Positions 17,034-22,142 are shown, counted from the stretch's first letter. The stretch: 22,142 nucleotides of DNA from Coriobacteriia bacterium (GCA_030652345.1 JAUSAU010000018.1:1-22142); one strand, 5' to 3'. The notes: generated from the letters alone by a model not told the origin. Program-made: numbers and translations.

Positions 17034-17636
17034 GTGAGCAGCTACGTCGTCACGATCACCGGGGCGTCCGGCTCCGTCTACGGCCTGCGCCTGGTCGAGC
17101 AACTCCTGACTGCGGGCCACACCGTGACGCTGATCGCCACCAAGGCCGGGCGCGACGTCATGGCATATGAGACCGGGTTCGTGCTCCCCGCGGCCGCAGA
17201 CGGCGCCTCAGAGGCCGTCCTGCGCTTCCTGGAGCTTCCCCCGAGCGTCCCGTTGCGCGTGGCGAGCCCCGACGACCTTTTCGACGCCGCAGCCTCCGGC
17301 TCCGCCCGCATCGACGCGATGGTCGTGTGCCCTGCCTCGATGGGCTTCTGCGGCTCGGTGGCCGCCGGACTGGGCGCCGACCTCCCCGAGCGCGCGGCGG
17401 ACGTCATGCTCAAGGAGAAGCGCCCGCTCGTGATCGTGCCGCGCGAGACGCCGCTGTCGCTCGTTCACCTGCGCAACCTCACGACGCTGGCCGAGGCGGG
17501 TGCGGCGATCGTGCCCGCGATGCCGGCGTTCTACCACCGCCCGGGCTCGCTCGACGACCTCGTGAACTTCGTCGTCGGCAAGGTGCTCGACCAGCTCGGC
17601 GTGGAGCATCGCCTGTTCCGCCGCTGGGGAGAGTAG
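17034..17636 (+). CDS. ubiX: UbiX flavin prenyltransferase (probable MqnM)
   Basis: 200 residues, normal length. GAGGAG before GTG 17034. Family motifs: ITGASGSVYGLRLVEQLL for FMN binding at the N-terminus, VVCPASMGFCGSVAAGLG near residue 100, LKEKRPLVIVPRETPLSLVH near residue 125, and PAMPAFYHRPGS near 162 where the dimethylallyl phosphate sits. UbiX makes prenylated FMN, the cofactor needed by the UbiD enzyme encoded two genes upstream. The 10-base gap after the prenyltransferase gene indicates one operon of three. Certain as to family; use in menaquinone synthesis is inferred from the neighbours. Confidence 0.94.
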   Translation: MSSYVVTITGASGSVYGLRLVEQLLTAGHTVTLIATKAGRDVMAYETGFVLPAAADGASEAVLRFLELPPSVPLRVASPDDLFDAAASGSARIDAMVVCPASMGFCGSVAAGLGADLPERAADVMLKEKRPLVIVPRETPLSLVHLRNLTTLAEAGAAIVPAMPAFYHRPGSLDDLVNFVVGKVLDQLGVEHRLFRRWGE

Positions 17637-17768
17637 CCGCCCGCGCGCGGCAGGGGCTTGACCTGCGGGAAGCCGCGGGAGCACACTTGTGGCGTTCGGG
17701 GTGATCAGCGTCCCCCCGTGACATCGTAGAAGCAGTCGCAGCAGTACGTCGTAGCAGAAGGAGCAGAC

Positions 17769-17921
17769 ATGACGCTGAAGCAGGCGCGCAAGCGCTATCC
17801 CCTGGTTCCGGCCGACATCCTGTCATGGGCTGTGGAGAACATCCGCGACCCAGAGGACCTCGATCGCGGACTCTTCCGCCTCGAGCAGGCCATCCAGCTC
17901 CAGCTGAAGTACGCGGAGTAG
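17769..17921 (+). CDS. Small protein of 50 residues, unknown function
   Basis: A strong AAGGAG (17758-17763) sits five bases before the ATG. The product begins MTLKQARKRYPLV and ends AIQLQLKYAE. It is charged, mostly helical by appearance, with no cysteine pairs or membrane segment. It lies in the 430 bases between ubiX and the tRNAs, where no other plus-strand frame has a good start. The leader before it (17733-17763) is a purine-rich stretch with near-repeats of GTAG(A)AGCAG. I do not recognise the family. Codon use is like that of the neighbours, supporting a real gene. Confidence 0.65.
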   Translation: MTLKQARKRYPLVPADILSWAVENIRDPEDLDRGLFRLEQAIQLQLKYAE

Positions 17922-18024
17922 CGCCGGCCCCACACCGCTCGATCGTTCCACTCGCGCCGCCCGCAGGGCACGGCGCTTGGTTCCCGCGCGCTTGCGAACG
18001 GGACCCATCACCGCACGAACGCAC

Positions 18025-18055
18025 AAGGCCCGCCGGCTTGTCGCCCGCGGGCCTT
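18025..18055. terminator. Hairpin between the small gene and tRNA-Cys, possibly bidirectional
   Basis: AAGGCCCGC (18025-18033) pairs perfectly with GCGGGCCTT (18047-18055) over nine base pairs. It lies about 100 bases after the 50-residue gene (plus strand) and 11 bases after the CCA end of tRNA-Cys (minus strand), so it can stop transcription from both sides. The stem ends in AA/TT, but the following T-runs are short. Confidence 0.6.
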
Positions 18056-18065
18056 GCTATGTCCT

Positions 18066-18139
18066 TGGAGGCGACGCCCGGATTCGAACCGGGGATAAAG
18101 GCTTTGCAGGCCTCTGCCTTGCCACTTGGCGACGTCGCC
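18066..18139 (-). tRNA. tRNA-Cys (anticodon GCA)
   Basis: On the minus strand GGCGACG (acceptor 5') pairs with CGTCGCC, followed by discriminator T and an encoded CCA. The anticodon loop is CTGCAAA with GCA at its centre, flanked by GAGGC and GCCTT. The T arm has the CGGTTCGAATCCG form. It is read after tRNA-Gly on the same strand, 91 bases apart. Confidence 0.96.
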
Positions 18140-18230
18140 GTCTGTGCGCCCGCAGGGGGCTTCTCAATGAACGAAGGCCGGATCCGGTGCCTCTGCGCGT
18201 GGCCGGTCCCAGCCCTCGGCGGGAATTCTA

Positions 18231-18305
18231 TGGAGCGGATGACGGGATTCGAACCCGCGACCCCAACCTTGGCAAGGTTGTGCTCTACCACTGAGCCACA
18301 TCCGC
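18231..18305 (-). tRNA. tRNA-Gly (anticodon GCC)
   Basis: On the minus strand GCGGATG pairs with CATCCGC, followed by T and an encoded CCA. The anticodon stem is a perfect CAACC/GGTTG around TTGCCAA, with anticodon GCC. The T arm is CGGGTTCGAATCCCG. It is probably co-transcribed with tRNA-Cys downstream. Confidence 0.97.
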
Positions 18306-18326
18306 AAGCGCTGGAGCGCAAGGGGT

Positions 18327-18355
18327 CGGATAGCGAACGCCCCGCAGTGGCGCAA
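18327..18355 (-). promoter_or_regulatory. Possible promoter of the tRNA-Gly/tRNA-Cys unit
   Basis: Read on the minus strand, TTGCGC (18355-18350) and TATCCG (18332-18327) are 17 bases apart, and the predicted start lies about 15 bases before the tRNA-Gly 5' end. The spacing is right but both boxes are imperfect. Confidence 0.4.
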
Positions 18356-18392
18356 GGAGCGATTTGGCACCGACGCCCGCGCCGAATAGGGG

Positions 18393-18421
18393 TGGCGCGC
18401 CGGCAGGATGGTCGGTACAAT
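18393..18421 (+). promoter_or_regulatory. Promoter of tRNA-Val
   Basis: TACAAT (18416-18421) matches five of six bases of a -10 box and lies 30 bases before the tRNA. The -35 region 17 bases upstream is TGGCGC, a weak match. The bases between the start and the tRNA can form a small hairpin. Confidence 0.55.
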
Positions 18422-18451
18422 ACCCCTCGCTGCGCTTGCGAGCGCGGTCCT

Positions 18452-18526
18452 GGGCGCTTAGCTCAGGGGGAGAGCACTTCCTTGACACGGACGGGGTCGG
18501 GCGTTCAAATCGCCCATCGCCCACCA
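18452..18526 (+). tRNA. tRNA-Val (anticodon GAC) with two stem mismatches
   Basis: GGGCGCT at the 5' end pairs with ATCGCCC except at position 6-67 (C opposite T). The anticodon stem CTTCC/GGACG around TTGACAC pairs except at 28-42 (T opposite C). D stem (GCTC/GAGC) and T stem (GGGCG/CGCCC with TTCAAAT) are perfect, and CCA is encoded. Anticodon GAC gives valine. The mismatches each pair a base of the 5' half with one of the 3' half, which fits replacement of the 3' half by the attachment site of the integrated element downstream. The tRNA may still work, but its stems are weaker than normal. Confidence 0.93.
18481..18526 (+). other. Probable attL attachment site in the 3' half of tRNA-Val
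   Basis: Tyrosine integrases of integrative elements commonly use the anticodon loop or 3' end of a tRNA. An integrase operon begins about 210 bases downstream, reading toward the tRNA. The tRNA's 3' half disagrees with its 5' half at two pairings. No second copy of the tRNA end (attR) is present before the window ends, so the exact crossover and right end are unknown. Confidence 0.6.
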
Positions 18527-18534
18527 CTGAGACT

Positions 18535-18578
18535 AAGCCCGTCACCTGCGGAAACGCGGGCGGCGGGCTTTTCTGTTT
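18535..18578 (+). terminator. Terminator after tRNA-Val
   Basis: AAGCCCG (18535-18541) pairs with CGGGCTT (18564-18570), followed by TTCTGTTT. It begins nine bases after the CCA end of tRNA-Val and matches an intrinsic terminator. Confidence 0.75.
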
Positions 18579-18597
18579 CCTGAGGCTGAAGCCCGCT

Positions 18598-18620
18598 TGA
18601 CAGCGAGCCTGACAGCGAGC
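18598..18620. repeat. Tandem pair TGACAGCGAGC next to the attachment site
   Basis: TGACAGCGAGC occurs at 18598-18608 and again at 18610-18620, a 12-base period. Lying between the presumed attL and the integrase operon, the pair is placed like arm-type binding sites for an integrase or excisionase. That role is inferred from position. The rest of 18580-18690 shows no gene or other clear signal. Confidence 0.5.
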
Positions 18621-18690
18621 GGGGCGAACGGCGCGGAATCAACGACGTGCGGCAGACTACTGAAGGATGTCGTCAACGCATTTCGGCAAC

Positions 18691-18715
18691 GAAAAGGGAG
18701 CCCCGAAGGGCTCCC
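18691..18715 (-). terminator. Terminator of the integrase operon
   Basis: Read on the minus strand, GGGAGCCC and GGGCTCCC form a perfect eight-base-pair stem with a four-base loop, followed by TTTTC. It comes 24 bases after the stop of the last small gene of the operon and faces the tRNA-Val terminator, insulating the element from the host gene. Confidence 0.85.
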
Positions 18716-18739
18716 GATTCCAATCCTAGAAAGTCAGCG

Positions 18740-18982
18740 CTACGCCACCCGCTTCGCCTTCACCCTGGCGGACCTGAACCAGATTTCACGACCGTCGTCC
18801 GTGAAGACCTTGAAGTACACCTGGGCGTACCCGTCCCTGCCGACAGGAAGGTGCGTCGCCTCGCCGTGGCACTCCATCCCACACGCCAGCCTGACCGCCT
18901 CAGCCGCCGCCGTAGCCTGCGACCGCAACTCTCCCGCCTTCGCCGTGCACAGCCTGCCTGGTAGACCACCCTCCCACCTCAT
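18740..18982 (-). CDS. Small element protein, 80 residues, unknown function
   Basis: The ATG directly follows the TAG of the preceding gene (TAGATG junction), a sign of coupled translation. GGAAGG lies upstream. The product has an Ala-rich helix (ATAAAEAVRLACG) and then a segment that looks like beta strands (YAQVYFKVFTDDGREIWF) ending in a basic tail, KAKRVA. Two cysteines are in ACGMECHG. I recognise no family. It is the last gene before the operon terminator. A frame on the opposite strand covers the same bases but has no ribosome site and runs against this operon. Confidence 0.7.
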   Translation of the reverse strand: MRWEGGLPGRLCTAKAGELRSQATAAAEAVRLACGMECHGEATHLPVGRDGYAQVYFKVFTDDGREIWFRSARVKAKRVA

Positions 18983-19219
18983 CTACGCCGCCTTCCTGTC
19001 AGCCGTCGGCTTCGACCTGCCACGGTCCTGCCAGACGACCGTGTCGACGCCCTTGATGTTGACGCTCACGGTCACCCACCAGCGGACGGAACCGTCCTCC
19101 GCCGGCTTCGTGGTGACCCTGTCCACCCAGGTGTTGCGACCAGTAGCCATCGACACGGCTGACGCCACGCCGTACGCCCTCGTCACGCTCCGCTCCAACG
19201 CAAGGTACCTGACGCCCAT
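18983..19219 (-). CDS. Small element protein, 78 residues, unknown function
   Basis: AGGAGGAG, one of the best ribosome sites in the window, overlaps the integrase stop codon and precedes the ATG at 19219. The product begins MGVRYLALERSVTRAYG and includes a strand-rich middle, VRWWVTVSVNIKGVDTVVW, and a basic end. No catalytic motif or membrane segment is visible. Its place between int and another small gene suggests a recombination accessory or element maintenance role, but the sequence does not show one. Confidence 0.72.
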   Translation of the reverse strand: MGVRYLALERSVTRAYGVASAVSMATGRNTWVDRVTTKPAEDGSVRWWVTVSVNIKGVDTVVWQDRGRSKPTADRKAA

Positions 19220-19231
19220 CTCGTTCTCCTC

Positions 19232-20308
19232 CTACTTGAGTTTGTCGACCGCCTGCTGCAGGCGGGCACGGTTCCGAGCGACATACCTGGTATAGGTGAC
19301 ATCCGGAGACGCATGACCCGCTATCGCGGCGAGGTCAGCCAGAGGGATTTGTGCGTCAGCCATGGCGGTCAACGCGGACTTCCTGAGCGTGTGCGGCGTG
19401 ATGGGCTTCGTGGACCGCTTGTGCGGCTTCACGCCGCTCTTGGTCACCCAGTCACGGAAGCGGTTCCTGAACGAGTGAGTGTCCAGCCTGTCGCCGTTGA
19501 TGTTCGGGAACAGCCATTTGTCCGTGCCGAAGACGATGTCGCCGACGACGCACTGCGGGACGGGTATCGTCCGCTCGCCCGAGTCCGTCTTCGTCGCTCC
19601 CCTGGGGACGTTCACGCACGTGCCGTGCTCGTCGGTCGTCAAGTCGTCAACCGTTAGCGCCGCCAGTTCGCCCACCCTGAGCCCGAGGTAGCCCATGGCC
19701 AGGATGTGCGAGCGGTAGTGCAGGGGAGCGGCGTCCGCCAACTTCCTGACGTCGGAGAGCGGCAGGTAGTCGTAACGGTGCGTGACCGTGCTCGTCGGAG
19801 TCCTGACGTTGGCGGCGGGGTTGGATATCGTGCGCCCGGTACTGACGGCGTAGTCGAGCACGTGGCGTAGGACGACCATCGCCTTCGTGCGGCTGTCTGC
19901 GTTCCCGTCCATCGTGTCCCTGAAGGTCTCGACGTCCTTGACGGTGATGCGGCTGACCTCACGGTGCCCGAGTGCGGGCAACACACGGATGTTCATCGCA
20001 TACCTATAAGTCTCTAACGTGGCGGGGCTGGCGTCGTACTGAGCCCACCAGGCGAGAGCGACGCTATTCAATGTGTCGTGCGGGCTGCCCGACACTGTCC
20101 GCCCGAGCATGGTAGCCAAGGCAGCGAGGTTCTCCACGCACTCGTCACGGGTCGTCCCGAGGCGCTTCTCCCGAGGCTTGCCCGCCGTGCGCCACTGCCC
20201 GTACAAAACCCTGTCGGGACCCTTGACACGCAGGCATATCCCGTCGACTGAGTTGATTTCCGCCTCCGTCACCAAGTCGGGGCGGGGAGACGACTTCCAC
20301 CGGCGCAT
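19232..20308 (-). CDS. int: Tyrosine recombinase / phage-type integrase
   Basis: 358 residues. The N-terminus (about 15-65) looks like an arm-binding domain, then a SAM-like core-binding domain (about 80-165), then the catalytic domain. All catalytic residues are visible: Arg211 in LGLRVGELAAL, Lys240 in ATKTDSGERTIP, His306 and Arg309 in PHTLRKS, His332 in AGHASPD, and nucleophile Tyr342 in TYTRYV. The enzyme cuts and joins attP and attB, here most likely in tRNA-Val. Its ATG follows the xis stop without a gap (TAGATG), so excisionase and integrase are made from one message. The gene is complete and looks active. Confidence 0.97.
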   Translation of the reverse strand: MRRWKSSPRPDLVTEAEINSVDGICLRVKGPDRVLYGQWRTAGKPREKRLGTTRDECVENLAALATMLGRTVSGSPHDTLNSVALAWWAQYDASPATLETYRYAMNIRVLPALGHREVSRITVKDVETFRDTMDGNADSRTKAMVVLRHVLDYAVSTGRTISNPAANVRTPTSTVTHRYDYLPLSDVRKLADAAPLHYRSHILAMGYLGLRVGELAALTVDDLTTDEHGTCVNVPRGATKTDSGERTIPVPQCVVGDIVFGTDKWLFPNINGDRLDTHSFRNRFRDWVTKSGVKPHKRSTKPITPHTLRKSALTAMADAQIPLADLAAIAGHASPDVTYTRYVARNRARLQQAVDKLK

Positions 20309-20563
20309 CTATGCCACCCGCTTGCGGGGGAGGGGAACGAGAGGCTGGCGGGACACGGGCTCACAGCGGTCACCGGCGTGCTCGACGAGCCACGACTCGG
20401 CGGCGTCAACATCCACCCGCCACGCCGCACCCACCCTCAGGACGCATCCAGCCTTGGCGGCAGCCATGCGGGCGCACTCGGCGTAAGCCGTCGAGCGGGA
20501 GCAGGCAAGCCTGTCCGCCAGAGCGTCCGCCGTGCCCCACCTGGTTGCCGTCGCCGTAGCCAT
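20309..20563 (-). CDS. xis: Excisionase-like DNA-binding protein
   Basis: 84 residues. The open frame runs back to 20926, but the ATG at 20563 has GGGAGG just upstream and starts the conserved part. The protein is a small winged-helix/helix-turn-helix of the excisionase or MerR-like 'helix_turn_helix, HTH_17' type: GTADALADRLACSRSTAYAE is the recognition part, and AWRVDVDAAESWLVEH is the usual end. Such proteins bend DNA at attL/attR and favour excision. It is the first gene of the int operon, which makes excision and integration co-regulated. It could instead repress its own promoter, where GTGACCC repeats lie. Confidence 0.85.
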   Translation of the reverse strand: MATATATRWGTADALADRLACSRSTAYAECARMAAAKAGCVLRVGAAWRVDVDAAESWLVEHAGDRCEPVSRQPLVPLPRKRVA

Positions 20564-20574
20564 GATGCCCTCCC

Positions 20575-20657
20575 GTGACCCGTCTTGTGTGACCCACGAT
20601 AACACGGTTGGCGAAAAAAGTCCAGAGGAACGCAAGATTTTATTTGACAAGTGACCC
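20575..20657. repeat. Three GTGACCC repeats in the divergent control region
   Basis: GTGACCC occurs at 20575-20581, 20589-20595 and 20651-20657, all in the same direction. The first two lie in the leader and just after the -10 box of the xis-int promoter; the third lies between the -35 and -10 boxes of the divergent promoter for the noncoding RNA. Their placement suits operators for one regulator controlling both directions. Confidence 0.5.
20596..20624 (-). promoter_or_regulatory. Promoter of the xis-int operon
   Basis: On the minus strand TGGACT (20624-20619) and TATCGT (20601-20596) are 17 bases apart. The start would fall about 25 bases before the xis ATG. A T-run lies directly after the -35 box. 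Confidence 0.5.
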
Positions 20658-20672
20658 GCTCGGGTGGATACC
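20644..20672 (+). promoter_or_regulatory. Promoter of the large structured RNA
   Basis: TTGACA (20644-20649) is a perfect -35 box in an AT-rich patch. GATACC lies 17 bases downstream as a weaker -10. One GTGACCC repeat sits between them. It points away from xis, into the long gene-free structured region. Confidence 0.5.
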
Positions 20673-20679
20673 CATTGTA

Positions 20680-21400
20680 GGAGGGGACAACCGACCGCCT
20701 GCAACGACCCTGGGAGGACCGGGCGAGCAGGGGCGAAACCCCCAAGAACGGAAAGGCACGACGGTGACAATCGAATACGTGACTCGGAGTAGCGCGCAAG
20801 GCGGCATTCAGGGACGGTTCCCGCCGGCGCCGAGTTTGAGAGAGAAGACCTCCACCCCTGGCCGAGGGCGTAGATTGCAGAATATCGAGCCATCCTGTTT
20901 GTGACGCGTTCGCGCGTCACCCCCACCCGGGCCGCCAGAAGGCGAGCCGAGTCGGGAGGATAGGGGATTCCAGCCCCCTTCGCTCCAAGGAAACGACTCG
21001 GGACAACTCGCCGGAAGGGACTTCGGATGCGTTGGGCTGCGGAAGCCCACTCGGTTAAGACGGAATAGGACGAGGGACCAGGCTCACCACCTGGACGCGC
21101 ACCGAATAGAGATAACCAGATACAAGCGACCGAACGACGAACTCGCCTGTACCGAGCATCTCAGAGTCTCCCCCGCAATGGGGGGACTCTGCCCCGGCGG
21201 GGCACGGGACGCTCCCTCACTCGGAATCTACCTCCCCGAGTTGCAGAAACCATAAGGACAGGGACACCCGCCCCGCCGTCCGATTACGCCGCGACAGTGG
21301 CGGAGAAGAGCAGAACGCGCCATACCAGGCGGAGCGCAACGACGCCGCCTGGCAGCCAAGGAAGTTGTCTTCGCGCGAGCCTGGTAAAGCGACAACGACA
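20680..21400 (+). ncRNA. Candidate giant structured noncoding RNA (GOLLD/ROOL-like in size and setting)
   Basis: About 720-750 bases with no convincing gene on either strand. Many helices can be written out. ACTCGG 20782-20787 pairs with 20830-20835, enclosing GGCGG/CCGCC (20800-20804 with 20821-20825). GTGACGCG/CGCGTCAC with a TTCG loop spans 20901-20920. A four-layer nested arm has 20941-20946 with 21007-21012, 20947-20954 with 20994-21001, 20955-20958 with 20983-20986 and 20962-20966 with 20975-20979. Further hairpins lie at 21033-21049 and 21078-21094. Four consecutive hairpins fill 21163-21241, the first with 11 base pairs. CCAGGCGG/CCGCCTGG (21325-21352) and GTTGTC/GACAAC (21364-21396) follow. 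Linkers are A-rich on the plus strand, favouring plus-strand transcription. Ends are approximate. GOLLD and ROOL RNAs of phages and mobile elements have this size and place; I cannot confirm identity by sequence. Confidence 0.65.
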
Positions 21401-21419
21401 ATTTGGAGGGCGAGGGACC

Positions 21420-21728
21420 ATGAATTCCCCACACGAGAAGGCGAGGCGAGCCGCCGCGGCGTACCTGGAGTCACTAGGGTGCCAGGTGGACAAACCCCTC
21501 GTCGGATTCGACTTGACGGGAATCGACGAAAACCAGGTGTTCGGGGTCGTCGTGACGGTGTCCAAGGGGACCACACACTCCATGCCGCGCGTGAGCATGG
21601 AGAGAGCCCGCCTCGCCAGGAGCATGGGGCTCGACAGGGTAGACGGCGTGTCCGTGCTCTTCCTAGACTCGGGCCGCGCCCTCCTGCGTCACGAGCAAGC
21701 CGCGTGGTCCAACTCGCACCCGACGTAA
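21420..21728 (+). CDS. Small element protein, 102 residues; possibly a degenerate nuclease-like fold
   Basis: The ATG at 21420 is chosen over upstream openings because GGAGGGCGAGGG lies just before it and the upstream part falls in the structured RNA. The start, KARRAAAAYLESLGCQVDKP, with FDLTGID and then VFGVVVTVSKG, recalls the order of segments in YraN/UPF0102 and other restriction-endonuclease-like proteins (helix, strand with Asp, strand with ExK). The ExK of the active site is not present (TVSKG), so catalysis is doubtful. The second half, MERARLARSMG and VDGVSVLFLDSGRALL, is unremarkable. The fold suggestion is weak; treat as hypothetical cargo of the element. Confidence 0.65.
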   Translation: MNSPHEKARRAAAAYLESLGCQVDKPLVGFDLTGIDENQVFGVVVTVSKGTTHSMPRVSMERARLARSMGLDRVDGVSVLFLDSGRALLRHEQAAWSNSHPT

Positions 21729-21770
21729 GTAGCGGCCGGCGCGAGTTTCAAAGTTTCTTGCCCCTGGCCC

Positions 21771-21798
21771 TTGACACGTCGTTTTCATCCGGTATCTC
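21771..21798 (+). promoter_or_regulatory. Promoter of the last gene
   Basis: A perfect TTGACA (21771-21776) is followed after 16 bases by TATCTC (21793-21798). The start would lie near 21805, just before the inverted repeat at 21813-21832. Confidence 0.5.
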
Positions 21799-21812
21799 CC
21801 TCCGTAAGGGAC

Positions 21813-21832
21813 GGTCGAACACGCGTTCGACC
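21813..21832. promoter_or_regulatory. Perfect inverted repeat in the leader of the last gene
   Basis: GGTCGAAC-ACGC-GTTCGACC has eight perfectly paired bases on each side of a four-base centre. It lies right after the predicted transcription start and six bases before the GGAGAGGA ribosome site. It may be an operator or a leader hairpin. It overlaps a small palindrome, CCACGTGG (21831-21838). Confidence 0.55.
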
Positions 21833-21851
21833 ACGTGGAGAGGATACGGAA

Positions 21852-22121
21852 ATGGGAGAGGGCGCCGTTCTTGCCGCCAACAGGATTGCCGCTGCGGCAG
21901 CGAAGGAAATGTGCGAGTGCGTGCAGCCGATTACGGACGTCGACTGGGCGGACCCGCTGTGGTTCGAGGACGTGACCCAGTACTGCCGCGAGGCGTACCA
22001 GCGCCTCGGCGTCAGCCGCGAGAAGCAGGACGCTGACGTGCTCGTCAGGTCCGTCATCGTCGCCATCAGGCTCGTGGAGCGCGCCAAGGTGCCCGCGAAA
22101 AAGACCTATCGAAAGTGCTAA
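21852..22121 (+). CDS. Small element protein, 89 residues, unknown function
   Basis: GGAGAGGA lies seven bases before the ATG. The product begins MGEGAVLAANRIAAAAAKEM and continues CECVQPITDVDWADPLWFED, then a helical stretch ending in a basic tail (KKTYRKC). It appears to be a soluble, largely helical protein with three cysteines and no known motif. It has its own TTGACA promoter and an inverted-repeat leader, separate from the gene before it. I do not recognise it. The 20 bases after it to the window end carry no feature. Confidence 0.7.
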   Translation: MGEGAVLAANRIAAAAAKEMCECVQPITDVDWADPLWFEDVTQYCREAYQRLGVSREKQDADVLVRSVIVAIRLVERAKVPAKKTYRKC

Positions 22122-22142
22122 AGTCCCGTGACCTGATGCCGA

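Noticed and set aside
18597..19295. A 232-codon plus-strand frame running from near tRNA-Val
   Set aside because: It overlaps the integrase-operon terminator and both small minus-strand genes, which have strong ribosome sites and stop-start coupling. Its own start has none.
19660..19675. A partial match to the tRNA-Val 3' end (CGCCCACCCTGAG) as attR
   Set aside because: It lies inside the integrase coding sequence, is short and imperfect, and cannot be the far end of the element.
20608..20904. A 98-codon plus-strand frame in the control and RNA region
   Set aside because: The start is weak and upstream of the predicted RNA promoter, the composition is poor, and the frame runs through base-paired segments. 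I prefer a noncoding reading.
21163..21203. The two strong hairpins as an intrinsic terminator
   Set aside because: The stems are strong, but no T-run follows either on the plus strand, and further hairpins continue downstream. They look like part of the structured RNA.
20640..21419. Group I or group II intron
   Set aside because: I could not find a group II domain V hairpin with its catalytic triad, a GUGYG-like 5' end, or the P/Q/R/S core of a group I intron. There is also no interrupted gene on the two sides and no intron-encoded protein.
1..22142. CRISPR arrays, insertion sequences or restriction-modification genes
   Set aside because: No regularly spaced repeats, transposase motifs or methyltransferase motifs were seen in any frame.

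Overview
The window is a GC-rich bacterial chromosome segment with tightly packed, co-oriented genes. Many genes start with GTG, and the four-base overlap GTGA joins stop and start at four junctions (10416, 12109, 12822, 16040). All three tRNAs carry an encoded CCA end. Together with the SpoIIE/STAS/HATPase regulators and a prenyltransferase-UbiD-UbiX set of the menaquinone type, this suggests an actinobacterial relative, perhaps Coriobacteriia-like. That placement is inference from gene content; no taxonomic marker is present.

Region 1 (1-2077): the C-terminal end of a sigma-54 (NtrC-type) activator is followed by a near-consensus -24/-12 promoter placed 29 bases before a small membrane zinc-ribbon protein. 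A SafE/DsbD_2-type membrane protein fused to a copper-type cupredoxin domain comes next. Region 2 (2078-6206): a copper and cytochrome-maturation block with copZ, a copA with three metal-binding domains, and ccdA behind a CsoR-type operator. Region 3 (6270-11435): signalling genes, namely a large CACHE-like/HAMP/GAF x3/SpoIIE phosphatase, a fused STAS-HATPase protein (RsbV and RsbW in one chain), and an overlapping MGDG-synthase-like glycosyltransferase. Region 4 (11546-14516): a chain of nitroreductase, HAD hydrolase and membrane-anchored phosphodiesterase/alkaline-phosphatase-fold enzyme. Region 5 (14559-17636): ubiD, a ubiA-type prenyltransferase and ubiX, which together fit the late steps of menaquinone synthesis by the futalosine route.

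Region 6 (17769-18578): a 50-residue protein, tRNA-Cys and tRNA-Gly on the minus strand, and tRNA-Val on the plus strand. Region 7 (about 18481 to the window end): the left part of an integrative element. Its integrase operon (xis, int and two small genes, minus strand) reads toward tRNA-Val and ends in a strong terminator. The tRNA-Val has mismatches in its acceptor and anticodon stems, as expected if its 3' half came with the element. Divergent from xis is an approximately 750-base stretch without a convincing gene but full of nested, long-range base-paired helices. I read it as a giant structured noncoding RNA comparable in size and setting to GOLLD or ROOL RNAs. It is followed by two small unknown genes, one behind a perfect inverted repeat. 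The right end of the element is outside the window.
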